DNA of 64,000 nucleotides from Conchocele bisecta (Eukaryota > Mollusca > Bivalvia > Lucinida > Thyasiridae). Positions 43,547-57,692 of the stretch are shown here, piece after piece. The notes under the pieces were generated by a model, which was not told where the DNA came from, searched no databases, and saw only the letters and a program-made list of their open reading frames with translations. The stretch covers positions 44,137,331 to 44,201,330 of the forward strand of contig CM055265.1 of the NCBI GenBank assembly GCA_029237695.1, in the 5' to 3' direction. The number at the start of each line of letters is the position of its first letter. The first letter of the stretch is position 1. The position numbers and the translations under genes were made by a program.

Positions 43547-44178
43547 ATGTTGTAAATATGTGCAGCTGTCTGTCTGTATGCCTACCTATTAATTGTCCAC
43601 CTGAACTATTTATCCACCTGTAAATCACTTAAATATATATCTGTACCTATCTGCCTGTTTGTGTGCCTGTCAAATGTCCACCTATATATAGCATCTACAT
43701 GTACCTGTAAATATGTGTCTGATGTTCGACAAACTACATGAATCTATCTGTCTCAATCCATGTGTCTTGTTTCACTACCTATCAATTGACCCCATATTCA
43801 CATCATCTACCTGTACTGTATATTCACATAACAGAGCTCCAGATAAGGAATTGGACATTAAGTACTGTTATGCATACCTTTCGAAATTAATTAGGTACAA
43901 GGTACATGTATTTCCCATTTATAATTAGTTATATAAAAAAAAAACATTAACCCATTATTTTTTTCAATCGAGTATTTTATTTGTTTGATAATACATAGGA
44001 AACACATTACAACGTTGCATTGATCACATAATTAGTGATACAACATTGATATAATAACTGGTAAGTATGCTAAATGTCTTACAATACTAAATTACCAATT
44101 GTTGTGTATATGTGTTTGTCTTGTAAACCTACATTGACAGTGTGCTGCATAGAAGAGACAACGTTTACCCAAGATTTC

Positions 44179-44585
<407 letters not shown>

Positions 44586-44594
44586 GCCAATCAG

Positions 44595-44721
44595 GGATAG
44601 TCAGTTTGATGAAGTGGACGTCATCAAAATCGTCATGAACTGCACGGCACAGCAGCTGGAGACCATCAATGTTCCCGTGTTCGAGGTAGATTCCCCTTCC
44701 AACAGCAACCTCACTTATTAA
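44595..44721 (+). CDS. Helical-protein gene, exon 7 (possibly last)
   Basis: The acceptor is GCCAATCAG (44593-44594). The first base completes Lys. The exon encodes DSQFDEVDVIKIVMNCTAQQ and on to NVPVFE. At 44685 there is a possible donor (GAG|GTAGAT) in phase 0. Read through, the frame goes on for 11 codons to TAA (44719-44721), with an AATAAA at 44760. So this is either the last exon of a short isoform or an internal exon, coding to 44685, that splices beyond the window. No further exon was found downstream. Confidence 0.68.
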
Positions 44722-44807
44722 CCAATTTCATGCAGAATATGCACATTTTTTCTCATAGAAATAAAAAATATTTTTTTTCTCACCAAAATCATATGTTGTT
44801 ACCACTC

Positions 44808-45066
44808 AGTTGAACCGTCTTGTTGAAGACCACATGCCTGTATGTATTGGCAAATAGTGTAGATCCAGATGAGCCGGCTCGTAACGAGCCGTCTCATCAG
44901 GATCTGCACTTTTTGCAAGCAATTTTCATACTTTTTTAGAACAAAAACACAACCCTCTATTCATAAATTGACTAATCTGAAAATCATATTGTGACAATTG
45001 GATTGGCTGCAAAATTAACATATCAAAATCCATTCCAGTTACATGTACTTAGGGGTGAAATGTTAA
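44808..45066 (-). repeat. MITE family A, inverse copy
   Basis: GAACCGTCTTGTTG...GATCCAGATGAGCCGGCTCGT/ACGAGCCGTCTCATC..., ending GGGGTGAAATGTTAA. Same family as 8508-8755, in the other orientation. Confidence 0.75.
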
Positions 45067-45085
45067 GTGAGGAGAACAAGTGTAA

Positions 45086-48000
45086 ACTAGAGCAGCTTGA
45101 GCTGCATCAACGGTTTGAGCCTCAAACATTGATTTCATGTGTAACTAAGCTTTAGCCCAAGGTGTAAACTATCGGTTGCAAAAAGAATTTCTGAAGTTTT
45201 AGAATGAACAGTCCAACATTATTGTGTTCGCATCATCACACCGATGTGGGGCTGGTTAGCTTAGAGGTAGAGCGATGGACTCGGAGCGAGGGATACCGGG
45301 TTCGATCCTCAGCCTGGGCGGCTGTTTGTGTCCTTGAGCAAGACACTTAGCCTACATTGCTCAACAGCTGAAGTCTGCGATGTTCCGCCTATCAGCTATC
45401 CACATGCTAAATTCGGGGACAGCCCAACAAGCCGTTTGGGCTGTAGACTAACCGGCAGAAAAAACAGCTAAGAGTGTTTCGATAACAAGCAATCTTCCGG
45501 AAGAAATTGATACAATGGTAGAAAATGAAATCAAGTGACATGTTTACATTGAAATCAATCTACGACTAAGACATTCAACGATATTTATTTTTTTCGAAGA
45601 TGGGACTTAATTGTGACAGGTTTTTCTTGACTTTCAAAAGCTAATGTCATATCGTGCCGGTCAGTTTTAATGACGGAGTGACCGACATAAGCCGATGGCC
45701 TTTCCATAAGCTGAAGAACTTTCCCATATCACACGCATTCTCACAGAGCTTGGGATATTGATGTTCCAAGGATACCAGGAAAGGCCAGAATAGATAATGG
45801 GAAACCTATATGCTATATGGAAACACCTAATGATATCACACTTTTACAAACATAATAACCCTTTGCTGTGTGATTTATTTCATAGAAAATGAAATGTTCG
45901 AGACTAACGCCAAACACATTTTTGTATTTTAGGGTGATATAATTTCACCATAGGCCGGGCACAAAGCGGGAAAGTTTTAGCTAAAGGACTGAAATATCGA
46001 CTACAGTACAGCAAAATCAATTGAAATCGAATGATAAATAACGAAGCTGACGTCACCTCCGTTTGCTCTATTTTGAAAACTTGAAAAAATATGTTCATCT
46101 TTGACATCGAATAGAGCCGTAAGTAGTCAAGATATAGCTCTGAAAATTATCATCTTTCATGCGGCTGACACTCCCCTATCACCCTGGCAAGAAATTATGT
46201 TGCTGACAGTACTGTACAAATTGGAAAACGTTTGTAAAGACCACCCGTTATCAGCCGAAATTCGGCAAAATCGTTGAAAAGTATGTACATTTTTCAACTT
46301 CAAATGCATATAGCTCTTTTATTTGAGCAGATAGCCGAGAACTGTCAGCGAGTCCGAGATAGCGAATTTTGTCCGCTTTCCAATGCAAAAAGAATTTTTG
46401 AAATCGGTTGGAAAATAAGGAAGTTATAGAAAGTATGGCGTCACTTCCGGTTTCATGGAAAGTGGCATTAAGTCTCGACTCACACTTGATCCGAATCGGC
46501 ATGCAAAATTTGAAGTCGATCCGACCAGCGGTTTGGGCTGTAGACTGAACGGCTGAATAAAAAAAAAAAATCAAACCTAACTAGAGCAGCTTGAGCTGCA
46601 TCAACGGTTAGCTTAGAGGTAGAGCGATGGGATCGGAGCGAGGGATACCGGGTTCGATCTTCAGCCAAAGTTTTAGCTAAAGGACAGAAATATCGACTAC
46701 AGCAAAAACAATTGAAATCGAATGATAAATAACGAAGCTGACGTCACATCCGTTTGCTCTATTTTGAAAACTTGAAAAATACGTTCATCTTTGACATCGA
46801 ATAGAGCCGTAAGTAGTCAAAATATAGCTCTGAAAATTATCATCTTTCATGCGGCTGAACACTCCCCTATCACCCTGGCAAGAATTATGTTGCTGACAGT
46901 ACTGTACAAATTTGAAACGTTTGTAAAGACCACCCGTTATATGGCCGAAATTCGGCAAAATCGTTGAAAAGTATGTACATTTTTCAACTTCAAATGCATA
47001 TAGCTCTTTTATTTGAGCAGATAGCCGAAAACTGTGTGCGAATTTGAGATAGAGAATCTTGTCAGCTTTCCGATGCAAAAAGAATTCTTGAAATCGGTTG
47101 GAAAATAAGGAAGTTATAGGAAGTATGACGTCACTTCCGTTTTCGTGGAAAGTAGCATTAACAGATATCTGAAAATCTCTGAGTCTCTGCTCACACTTGA
47201 TCCGAATCGGCATGCACAATTTGAAGTCGATCCGACCAGCGGTTTGGTGTAGATGGAGGGAGCCCGTAAGTCAGCGGATGATTATTTTTCGATAGTTATC
47301 GCCCCTAAATTGCAGTTTACGCCATTTGTAAATACACCTAATAAAACGGAAATTACATATGTGCAATATTCCGCCAGTGAAGTTTTCGTTTGTTTTTCAC
47401 CATAGGCCGGGCACAAAGCGGGAAAGTTTTAGCTAAAGGACTGAAATATCGACCGCAGCAAGAAATTTTGAAATATATTGATAAATAACGAAGCTGACGT
47501 CACATCCGTTTGCTCTATTTTGAAAACTTGAAAAAAAGACGTTCATCTTTGACATCCAATAGAACCGGAAGTAGTCAAGATAGAGCTCTGAAAATTATCA
47601 TCTTTTATGCGCCTGACACTCCCCTATCACACTGGCAAGAAATTATGTTGCTGACATTATTGTACAAATTGGAAAACGTTTTAAAGACCACCCGTTATCA
47701 GCCGAAATTCGGCAAAAATTCGGCAAAATCGTTGAAAAGTATGTACATTTTTCAACTTCAAATGCCTATAGCTCTCTTATTTGACCAGATAGCCGAGAAC
47801 TGTCAGCCAGGTCGAGATAGAGAATGTTGTCAGCTTTCCAATTCAGAAAGAATTTTTGAAATCGGTTGGAAAATAAGGAAGTTATAGAAAGTTATAGAAA
47901 ATATGACGTCACTTCCGGTTTCGTGGAAAGTGGCATTAAGATATTTCTGAAAATCTCTGAGTCTCTGCTCACACTTGATCCGAATCGGCATGCAAAATTT

Positions 48001-50350
48001 GAAGTCGATCCGACCAGCGGTTTGGGCTGTAGACTGAACGGCTGTATAAAAAAAACAACAAAAAAACTAGAGCAGCTGAAGCTGCATCAACGGTTTGAGG
48101 CTTGATGTACTGACAAACGTACACTGGCAAAGTGATTAGAAGACATTGCCAATGACGAAAACATATGAAACTCAAATAAAATTGATGCAATTGCAATGAA
48201 ATTGAAAAAATAGTTTTGTGTATTTTCAGAATCGCTTGACTATCCTAAGCATTTTTCATTATATAACGTTCTACGAAATGTGTACCGTTAACCCCCTAGT
48301 CTGACATTGAAGTTGAGACGATTCTAAAGCACTCACAGCATGTCAGTTCGTATATAAAATGAAAATTGTTTATATTGTTACTGTGTGATTTAACGTGACG
48401 CTGTCAAACTTCAAATGCATGTAGCTCTCTCATTTGAGCAGATAGCTAAAACAAACTACCAGCGGTGCGGAGATAGAGAATTTTATTGCCTTTTTATGGA
48501 AAAAAAATATTTGAAATCGGTTGAATAATAAAAAAGTTATGACCATTTAAACAAATTTAAAAACATGAAAGAATCAAACTTCAAATGCCTACAACTCTCT
48601 CATTTGGGCAGATAGCCAAAAACTACCAGCGAAGTGGAGATAGAGAATTTTGTTGGCTTTTTAATGGAAAAAAAATATTTGAAATCGGTTAGATAATAAC
48701 AAAGTTATGAACATTTAAAATTTGAAAAATTTAAGAAAAAAAACTTCAAATGCATGTAGCTCTCTCATTTGAGCAGATAGCTAAAAACTACCAGGATGCG
48801 GAGATAGAGAATTTTATTGCCTTTTTAATGAAACAAAATATTTGAAATCGGTTGAATAATAAAAAAGTTATGACCATTTCAATTTTTTTTAAAAACTTCA
48901 AATGCCTACAACTCTCTCATTTGGGCAGATAGCCAAAAACTACCAGGGAATTGGAGATAGAGAATTTTGTTGGCTTTTTTAATGCAAAAAAAATATTTGA
49001 AATCGGTTAGATAATAAAAAAGTTATGACCATTTCAAATTTGAAAAATTGAAAAAAAACGTCCAAGTTTGAAAGACAATAGAATCAGAACTATTCAAGCC
49101 ATTGCTCTGAAAAATATCATCTTCTGTGCGGATGAATGTCCCGCGTGACGCTGTCAAAAAATTATGTTGCTGAGATTACTGTACAAATTGGAAACTGTTT
49201 TCAAAGACCACCCGTTAGATTTAGCCGCAGCCACAGGCATTCGGCCTGTTTCGGCTTTCATCGGTATAATTATCATGATTATGTTGAACGACAAAGAAAA
49301 TAAAAAAATGAAAGAACCAAACTTCAAATGCCTACAACTCTCTCATTTGGGCAGATAGCCAAAAACTACCAGCGAAGTGGAGATAGAGAATTGTGTTGGC
49401 TTTTTATAATGGAAAGAAAATATTTGAAATCGGTTAGATAATAACAAAGTTATGAACATTTCAAATTTGAAAAATTGAAAAAAAAACACTTCAAATGCAT
49501 GTAGCTCGCGCATTTGAGCAGATAGCTAAAAACTACCAGCGAACCGGAGATAGAGAATTTTATTGGCTTTTTAATGCAAAAAAAATATTTGAAATCGGTT
49601 GAATAATAAGGAAGTTATGACCATTTCAATTTTTTTTAAAAACTTCAAATGCCTACAACTCTCTCATTTGGGCAGATAGCCAAAAACTACCAGCGAAACG
49701 GAGATAGAGAATTTTGTTGGCTTTTTAATGCAAAAAAATATTTGAAATCGGTTAGATAATAAAAAAGTTATGACCATTTCAAATTTGAAAAATTGAAAAA
49801 AAAACAAAAAAAAAACGTCCAAGTTTGAAAGACAATAGAATCAGAACTATTCAAGCCATTGCTCTGAAAAATATCATCTTCTGTGCGGATGAATGTCCCG
49901 CGTGACGCTGTCAAAAAATTATGTTGCTGAGATTACTGTACAAATTGGAAACTGTTTTCAAAGACCACCCGTTTAAAATAAAATAAAAATCTGAAATTGT
50001 TGATTTTTTTAATTTTTCTCAATTTCACATGTCTATAGCTCTCATTTGAGCAGATAGCCAAACATTGTCAGCGAAGCGAAGATAGAGAATTCTCGCAGCT
50101 TTACAATTCAAAAAGAATTTTTGAAATCGGTTGGAAAATAAGGAAGTTATAGGGAATTATATGATATATGACGTCACTTCCGGTTTCGTAAAAAGTGACG
50201 TCATGAGAATTCTGAAAATTGAGTTATTCTCGTCTCACTGTTGATGCGAATCGGTATACAAAATTTGAAGTCGATCCGACCAGCCGTTAAAATAAAATAA
50301 AATAAAATTCGGCCTGTTTCGGCTTTCATCGGTATAATTATCACGGCAGA

Positions 50351-50397
<47 letters not shown>

Positions 50398-53300
50398 AAG
50401 GAATACAATAGGTTTTCGGCGAAGCTGAAAGCCGCCTCAAACCTAACTAAAAATGTTGAAATACCCAATTGCACATATGAATTCATCAAGACACGTGTGG
50501 ATGCTTTGCGATCATGAACATACATTATCATTGGAGGTAAATGGCAATGAAACATATCAAAACTAGAGCAGCTTGAGCTGCATCAACGGTTTGAGTCTCA
50601 AACATTGATTTCATGTGTAACTAAGCTTTAGCCCAAGGTGTAAACTATCGGTTGCAAAAAGAATTTCTGAAGTTTTAGAATGAACAGTCCAACATTATTG
50701 TGTTCGCATCATCACACCGATGTGGGGCCGGTTAGCTTAGAGGTAGAGCGATGGACTCGGAGCGAGGGATACCGGGTTCGATCCTCAGCCAAACTTTTAG
50801 CTAAGGACTGAAATATCGACTACAGCAAAAACAATTGAAATCGAATGATAAATAACGAAGCTGACGTCACATCCGTTTGCTCTATTTTGAAAACTTGAAA
50901 AAATACGTTCATCTTTGACATCGGAATAGAGCCGTAAGTAGTCAAGATATAGCTCTGAAAATTACATCTTTCATGCGGCTGACACTCCCCTATCACCCTG
51001 GCAAGAAATTATGTTGCTGACAGTACTGTACAAATTGGAAAACGTTTGTAAAGACTACCCGTTATCAGCCGAAATTCGGCAAAATCGTTGAAAAGTATGT
51101 ACATTTTTCAACTTCAAATGCATGTAGCTCTTTTATTTGAGCAGATAGCCGAAAACTGTCAGTGAGTTTGAGATAGAGAATTCTTGAAATCGGTTGGAAA
51201 ATAAGGAAGTTATAGGAAGTATGACGTCACTTCCGTTTTCGTGGAAAGTAGCATTAAAAGATATCTGAAAATCTCTGAGTCTCTGCTCACACTTGATCCG
51301 AATCGGCATGCAAAATTTGAAGTTGATCCGACCAGCGGTTTTGTGTAGATGGAGGGAGCCCGTAAGTCAGAGGATGATTATTTTTCGATAGTTATCGCCC
51401 TTAAATTGCAGTTTACGCCATTTGTAAATACACCTAATAAAATTAAATATGTGCAATATTCCGCCAGTGAAGTCTTCGTTTGTTTTTCACCATAGGCCTG
51501 GCTCAAAGCGGGAAAGTTTTAGCTAAAGGACTGAAATATCGACCGCAGCAAGAAATTTTGAAATCTATTGATAAATAACGAAGCTGACGTCACATCCGTT
51601 TGCTCTATTTTGAAAACTTGAAAAAAAGACGTTCATCTTTGACATCCAATAGAACCGGAAGTAGTCAAGATAGAGCTCTGAAAATTATCATATTTTATGC
51701 GCCTGACACTCCCCTATCACAATGGCAAGAAATTATGTTGCTGACATTACTGTACAAATTGGAAAACGTTTGTAAAGACCACCCGCTATCAGCCGAAATT
51801 CGGCAAAGACCACCCGCTATCAGCCGAAATTCGGCAAATAATCGGCAAAATCGTTGAAAAATATGTACATTTTTCAACTTCAAATGCCTATAGCTCTCTT
51901 ATTTGACCAGATAGCCGAGAACTGTCAGCGGATCCGAGATAGAGAATTTTGTCAGCTTTCCAATGCAAAAAGAATTTTTGAAATCGGTTCGAAAATAAGG
52001 AAGTTATAGAAAGTATGACGTCACTTCCGGTTTCGTGGAAAGTGGCATTAAGAGATTTCTGAAAATCTCTTGAGTCTCTGCTCACACTTGATCCGAATCG
52101 GAATGCACAATTTGAAGTCGATCCGACCAGCGGTTTGGGCTGTAGACTGAACGGCTGAATAAAAAAACAAAAAAAACTAGAGCAGCTGGAGCTGCATCAA
52201 CGGTTTGAGGCTTGATGTACTGACAAACGTACACTGGCAAAGTGATTAGAAGACATTGCCAATGACGAAAACATATGAAACTCAAAAAAATTGATGTAAT
52301 TCCAATGAAATTGAAAAAATAAAGTTTTGTATTTTCAGAATCGCTTGACTATCCTAAGCATTTTTCATTATATAACGTTCTACGAAATGTGTACCGTTAA
52401 CCCCCTAGTCTGACATTGAAGTTGAGACGATTCTAAAGCACTCACAGCATGTCAGTTCGTATATAAAATGAAAATTGTTTATATTGTTACTGTGTGATTT
52501 AACGTGACGCTGTCAAACTTCAAATGCATGTAGCTCTCTCATTTGAGCAGATAGCTGAAAACTACCAGGGATGCGGAGATAGAGAATTTTATTGCCTTTT
52601 TAATGGAAAAAAAAAAATAAAAAATATTTGAAATCGGTTGAATAATAAAAAAGTTATGACCATTTCAAATTTAAAAAAATGAAAGAACCAAACTTCAAAT
52701 GCCTACAACTCTCTCATTTGGGCAGATAGCCAAAAACTACCAGCGAAACGGAGATAGAGAATTTTGTTGGCTTTTTATTGGAAAAAAAATATTTGAAATC
52801 GGTTAGATAATAACAAAGTTATGAACATTTCAAATTTGAAAAATTGAAATAAAAACGTCCAAGTTTGAAAGGCAATAGAATCGGAACTCTTCAAGCTATA
52901 GCTCTGAAAAGTATCATCTTTTGTGCGGATGAATGTCCCGCGTCACGCTGTCAAAACATTATGTTGCTGAGATTACTGTACAAATTGGAAACTGTTTTCG
53001 AAGACCACCCGTTAAAATAAAAAAGAAAATCCGAAATTGTTGATTTTTTTCATTTTTCTCAACTTCACATGTCAATAGCTCTCTCATTTGAGCAGATAGC
53101 CAATAACGGCCAGACAAGCGAAGATAGAGATTTCTCGCAGCTTTCGAATACAAAAATAATTTTTGAAATCGGTTGAAAAATGTGGAAGTTATACGACATT
53201 ATATGATATATGACGTCACTTCCGGTTTCGTGGAAAGTGACGTCATGAGAATTCTGAAAATTGCGTTATTCTCGTCTCACAGTTGATACAAATCGGCATA

Positions 53301-54480
53301 CAAAATTTGAAGTCGATCCGACAAGCGGTTTGGGCTGTAGTCCCGACGGCTGAATAAAAAGAAAAAAAAAACCAACGAAAATGAAATTGAAAAAAAAAGT
53401 TTTGTATTTTCAGAATCGCTTGACTATTCTAAGCATTTTTCATTATATAACGTTCTACGAAATGTGTACCGTTAACCCCCTAGTCTGACATTGAAGTTAA
53501 GACGATTCTAAAGCACTCACAGCATGTCAGTTCGTATATAAAACCAGTGTCTGATACAGCCCACCATACCTGTCTGGCCTCCACCTCGAAGTTTGTCAGC
53601 TGTACACACTGTTCTAGGCGGCTAAGTTTATATGCTCGTTCTCAAACTTCAAATGCATGTAGCTCGCGCATTTGAGCAGATAGCTAAAAACTACCAGCGA
53701 ACCGGAGATAGAGAATTGTATTGGCTTTTTAATGCAAAAAAAATATTTGAAATCGGTTGAATAATAAGGAAGTTATGACCATTTCAATTTTTTTTTAAAA
53801 ACTTCAAATGCCTACAACTCTCTCATTTGGGCAGATATCCAAAAACTACCAGCGAAACGGAGATAGAGAATTTTGTTGGCTTTTTAATGCAAAAAAAATA
53901 TTTGAAATCGGTTAGATAATAAAAAAGTTATGACCATTTCAAATTTGAAAAAAAACGTCCAAGTTTGAAAGACAATAGAATCAGAACTATTCAAGCCATT
54001 GCTCTGAAAAATATCATCTTCTGTGCGGATGAATGTCCCGCGTGACGCTGTCAAAAAATTATGTTGCTGAGATTACTGTACAAATTGGAAACTGTTTTCA
54101 AAGACCACCCGTTAAAATAAAATAAAAATCTGAAATTGTTCATTTTTCTCAATTTCACATGTCTATAGCTCTCTCATTTGAGCAGATAGCCAAACATTGT
54201 CAGCGAAGCGAAGATAGAGAATTCTCGCAGCTTTACAATTCAAAAAGAATTTTTGAAATCGGTTGGAAAATAAGGAAGTTATAGGGAATTATATGATATA
54301 TGACGTCACTTCCGGTTTCGTAAAAAGTGACGTCATGAGAATTCTGAAAATTGCGTTATTCTCGTCTCACTGTTGATGCGAATCGGTATACACAATTTGA
54401 AGTCGATCCGACCAGCGGTTTGGGCTGTAGTCTCGACGGCTGAATAAAAAGAAAAAAAAGAAAAGAAAAAAAAACCAACG
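45086..54480. repeat. Block of nested repeat units with CRE/ETS modules
   Basis: 9.4 kb made of five larger units, each opening with ACTAGAGCAGCTTGAGCTGC-like sequence (45086, 46579, 48066, 50561, 52176). They contain about 18 degenerate copies of a module of about 150-190 bp: CTTCAAATGC, CTCTCTCATTTG(A/G)GCAGATAGC, GGAGATAGAGAATTTTGT, TTTGAAATCGGTTGGAAAAT, GGAAGTTATG. Several units end TTTGGGCTGTAGACTGAACG followed by an A-rich tail. Some pairs (45086-45316 and 50561-50790) are almost identical, so duplication is recent. Minus-strand ORFs recurring here are repeat-derived. Confidence 0.85.
45247..45470 (+). repeat. tRNA-derived SINE, complete copy
   Basis: A box GGTTAGCTTAGAGGTAGAGC and B box GGGTTCGATCC, followed by the conserved SINE core TGTCCTTGAGCAAGACACTT and ending in GGCTGTAGACTAACCGGC with an A-rich tail. 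Heads alone recur at 46608-46666 and 50727-50790, both broken off at CAGCC and fused to AAAGTTTTAGCTAA or its variant. Confidence 0.7.
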
Positions 54481-54614
54481 AAAACAAAAGGTTTGAGGAA
54501 TCAAATTCCTCAAACCTAATAAGGAGCCACGCAACAAATTGGGATACCAATACCGTAGATGGAATCAAATATCCACTCGGTTCATTTACATGCTCATATT
54601 CTCCTTCAGATCAG

Positions 54615-54894
54615 TAGCCGATTTCATCAGAATAGCAAAGCATACTTATACTTTGAGGGATAAATCATTTATTTTTCCCGAAATGCATTATTTCACATAG
54701 AACTAACAATTGTATATATGTGATGATTAAAAGTATGCAGAATTCATATACTGAATTGATTACATTATCACAGCCAAAATGGCTGTGATAATGTAATAAT
54801 AAAAATTAATAAATTTATCCTTAAATTGAAAATTTCTCCCTCAAAGTATACTTTGCTAGATAAGTATACTTTGCAATTTTGATGAAATCGGCTA
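54615..54894. repeat. TA-flanked MITE (GCCGATTTCATCA ends)
   Basis: Inverted ends GCCGATTTCATCAGAATAGC / ATTTTGATGAAATCGGC flanked by TA, subterminal AGTATACTTT repeats, and a central perfect hairpin ATTACATTATCACAGCC/GGCTGTGATAATGTAAT. Confidence 0.75.
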
Positions 54895-55197
54895 CAGATA
54901 CAAATGATATCAACTTGAAGTCACAATTCAGACAATATTATAGGGCTAAGGTGTCAGTATGTTTCTTAACACACGCAAATAGTTGTTGTACCACAGAAAA
55001 CACTTGAAGCTTAACCCTTTCAATACGACAGACATCAACCTGATCATTTGGGAACTGTGTATATCCAGAATAGCCATCTCGTCAGGAACTACAAGGTTTG
55101 TTATGTTACAATTGTATACTGAAATCAACCCTTTCCTATAAATAGTCCAAAACTTGACCAGGAAGAGCTAATGAAAGCTGATAAGGGATGAAAGTAT
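54895..55197. other. Unassigned spacer
   Basis: AT-rich, with AACCCTTTCAATACG near 55015 reminiscent of a family A end. No gene seen. Confidence 0.4.
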
Positions 55198-55418
55198 GGT
55201 GATGGTGTCTTTTGAGGGACCCTGCATTTGGAAGGAAATTTTCATGATCATTTCGTTCCAAATCTGTTGTTGAACATGCATATAAACTTCATAACCTACC
55301 CACATACACTTATCTACTTTAGCAATTCTAAAATAAAATGGAGGAAATTGCATTTAATTAATTATAGAAGACCTAAAATCATTTGTTTTGTCCGGGTCCC
55401 TCAAAAGACACCATCACC
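55198..55418. repeat. MITE with GGTGATGGTGTCTTTTGAGG ends
   Basis: 25-bp inverted termini (55198-55222 and 55394-55418) bound 221 bp of AT-rich non-coding sequence. Confidence 0.75.
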
Positions 55419-56070
55419 GAAATGGTTAGCCATCTAGTTATAGTGTATTTATTGTTTGCCCTAGTTTCTCGACCAATGAAAGCACAGTTGTCTCAATCAC
55501 ATATTCATTATTGTGATGTGTTCGACAGTATCAATTAAATTAATCATTAAATGTTTCAATAAGTGCAAAGTCATATTTATAACCAGAGGCACAGCCGTGT
55601 TGACATAATTTCCCACGACGCATCTCGTCACTGTGTGATACGATCAATTTGGTGTCCTCCAATCACATAATAGTATTGTAATTTCAAAGTGTGTAGGGAT
55701 GGCGCTCCATTTAGGGTAGTGGCCGTTGGAGCAAAATGGAGGGTTACCGCTCCCCACGGTAGAACAAATTGAAACAACATTTTTCTGAATGCTTTTGGTA
55801 TGCTGAGTCCGAAAATCATTCTTGTGATTGCCGGAAATGGGAGCATGACCTTCATTTTAGCAGGTTTCCATGGTAACCCATTGGAAGTATTGCTGAAAAA
55901 CAGTCATGTACCTCTTAATCGTTTATATGTCATATCTTTTTTGTTTTTCATCATAATATTCTACAAATGGTACCAAAATGACCCACATTGATAGCGCTAT
56001 ACGTGACCATAACATAACTTGCTAGCTTACATATATTTTTGGGCAATAAATGCATTTTTTTCGCATTTTA
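55419..56070. other. Sequence left of the long inverted repeat
   Basis: No gene recognised. Part of it (after about 55800) may still belong to the left terminal repeat of the Polinton-like element, but its partner would lie past the window end. Confidence 0.35.
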
Positions 56071-56071
56071 T

Positions 56072-56530
56072 ATAAAATGCAAAAACACATCATGTCAATA
56101 GACGTAACAATATGAAAAATCTGTAAATTGTCTATATTTATCAATTATAATATACATTTGAAATATATGGTTTATATTTGGTAAGATTTGCATAAAGATA
56201 TTTGCCCTATGACGTCATAAACCAAGATGGCCGCCGCCCACATAATGCGTATATTATACAAGTGCTTATAATTTTTGAACGGATATACTTAGAATGGTGA
56301 TTTTGGTGTCTATACCATGGTTTCGGACCAAAAGACAGTCAATAAAACTAATTAGAACAGTGTAGCATGTACCCGTTCAGCTTAAATTCAAGATGGCCGC
56401 CATTCTTGATTAAATCATCCTTCGTACTGCAAGATCTTTAAAACCATTGACATTTAGAATTGTGATGTGTGTCAATACGCAGGTTTTTGACTATGATAAA
56501 GTCAATACTATAATATAAATAATCTGTCTG
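56072..56530 (+). repeat. Left terminal inverted repeat
   Basis: Aligns with the reverse complement of 63600-64000 over at least 400 bp (for example AATAGACGTAA, ATGAAAAATCTGTA, CACATAATGC, AGAATGGTGATTTTGGTGTC, AACTAATTAGAACAGTGTAG). It contains degenerate subrepeats of about 145 bp with AAGATGGCCGCC. Confidence 0.8.
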
Positions 56531-56784
56531 ATTAGTTTGCAGTATTTATTGATAAATCAGAAAAACTACATCTGAACTGAACGTAATGGATCATTTATTA
56601 AACTTGACATTCCACTGCCAGTAGCAGTTTCTCAATAGTTTTCATGTAAATTCCAATTTCAATGATTTGATGAGAAGTAGATAATGAAGATTATGAGGTA
56701 TTACGGCCCAGCAACTCATGTCTCCAGTCATAATGGTCGATGGTAATGAGGCATGTTTAAGAAAGTGGCATCTGTGCAATAGAG

Positions 56785-57218
56785 TGAGTGAGTGAATAGG
56801 GTTTAACGTCCGCTTTTCTGACATAGAGGTACAAGCCTCAGGGAGTCTACACGCAGACGGGTCAACGGGGTCGTGTCCCATGTCCACCTGTCCAAGGGGG
56901 GTAAATCCCAACTTCAGAACTCAATATTTACAATCAAAATATATATTCAGCCCTCGCCACACCAGCATCATTTATCCCATCCCCTAAAAGTAATAGGATT
57001 AGTGCTAATCTTACTTTTATATATGGGGCATAGCCTGACTCAACTCTCACATACAAGAAAGCCAAAAATGTACACGAGGGCCAAATCCGGTATAGTGGGT
57101 TCCGGAAAGTATGAACCCAATCGTTACGCCAGTTTAGTCGCCTTTTACGACAAGCAATGGCTACTGCAGCACTATTCTCAGGATCAGTTAATCCCGCCCC
57201 GGTGCCTGCACGGGGCAG
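56785..57218 (-). mobile_element. SINE with (ACTC)n tail, copy 1
   Basis: Flanked by a 12-bp target duplication CTGTGCAATAGA (56772-56783 and 57219-57230). It runs between TGAGTGAGTGAATAGGGTTT and CCGGTGCCTGCACGGGGC. The tail of simple repeats lies at the low-coordinate end, so the element is inserted on the minus strand. It lacks about 34 bp present in copy 2. Confidence 0.8.
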
Positions 57219-57230
57219 CTGTGCAATAGA

Positions 57231-57692
57231 ACAATGGTAGGCTGCATACTTATTTCCGCTCCAGACGGGAATCGAAATAACAATCTTTGGTATGACAAAA
57301 ATAAGAGTCATTATTGCATTCAAAGTCATTTAACATTCTGATTCATACATGTACATGTATATGCATTGAAAACTGAGTATATATGATATGTTCCATGTAT
57401 TAATTAGCGTTGTCACAACAGGGATTACTACATAACCAGATTAATTGAAATATACTACACACAACAATTGGTGGACAATTGTATATTGGATTAGTAGTAC
57501 GGTATATAGGGAGTCAAAATGATACCACCAACGTTTTTAACGTTATTGAGATGTATTGTAGCTCCCACCACCAACCAAAATTTGGTGGTGGTATTGAATG
57601 ATAAAAAGTGGTCTTGTAGTCCCAATTATATTGAAAATTGATTTTTGAAAAAAAAGTCAAAATCATTAATGCAATTTAAATGCGTCCGCTCG
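57231..57692. other. Element interior without gene
   Basis: AT-rich, with CCACCACCAACC/GGTTGG-like short inversions and T/A runs near 57640. No ORF of note; the 3' flank of the zinc-finger gene. Confidence 0.4.

Noticed and set aside
45247..45320. Possible tRNA gene
   Set aside because: Anticodon and T stems mismatch; it continues into a SINE core and has two truncated copies.
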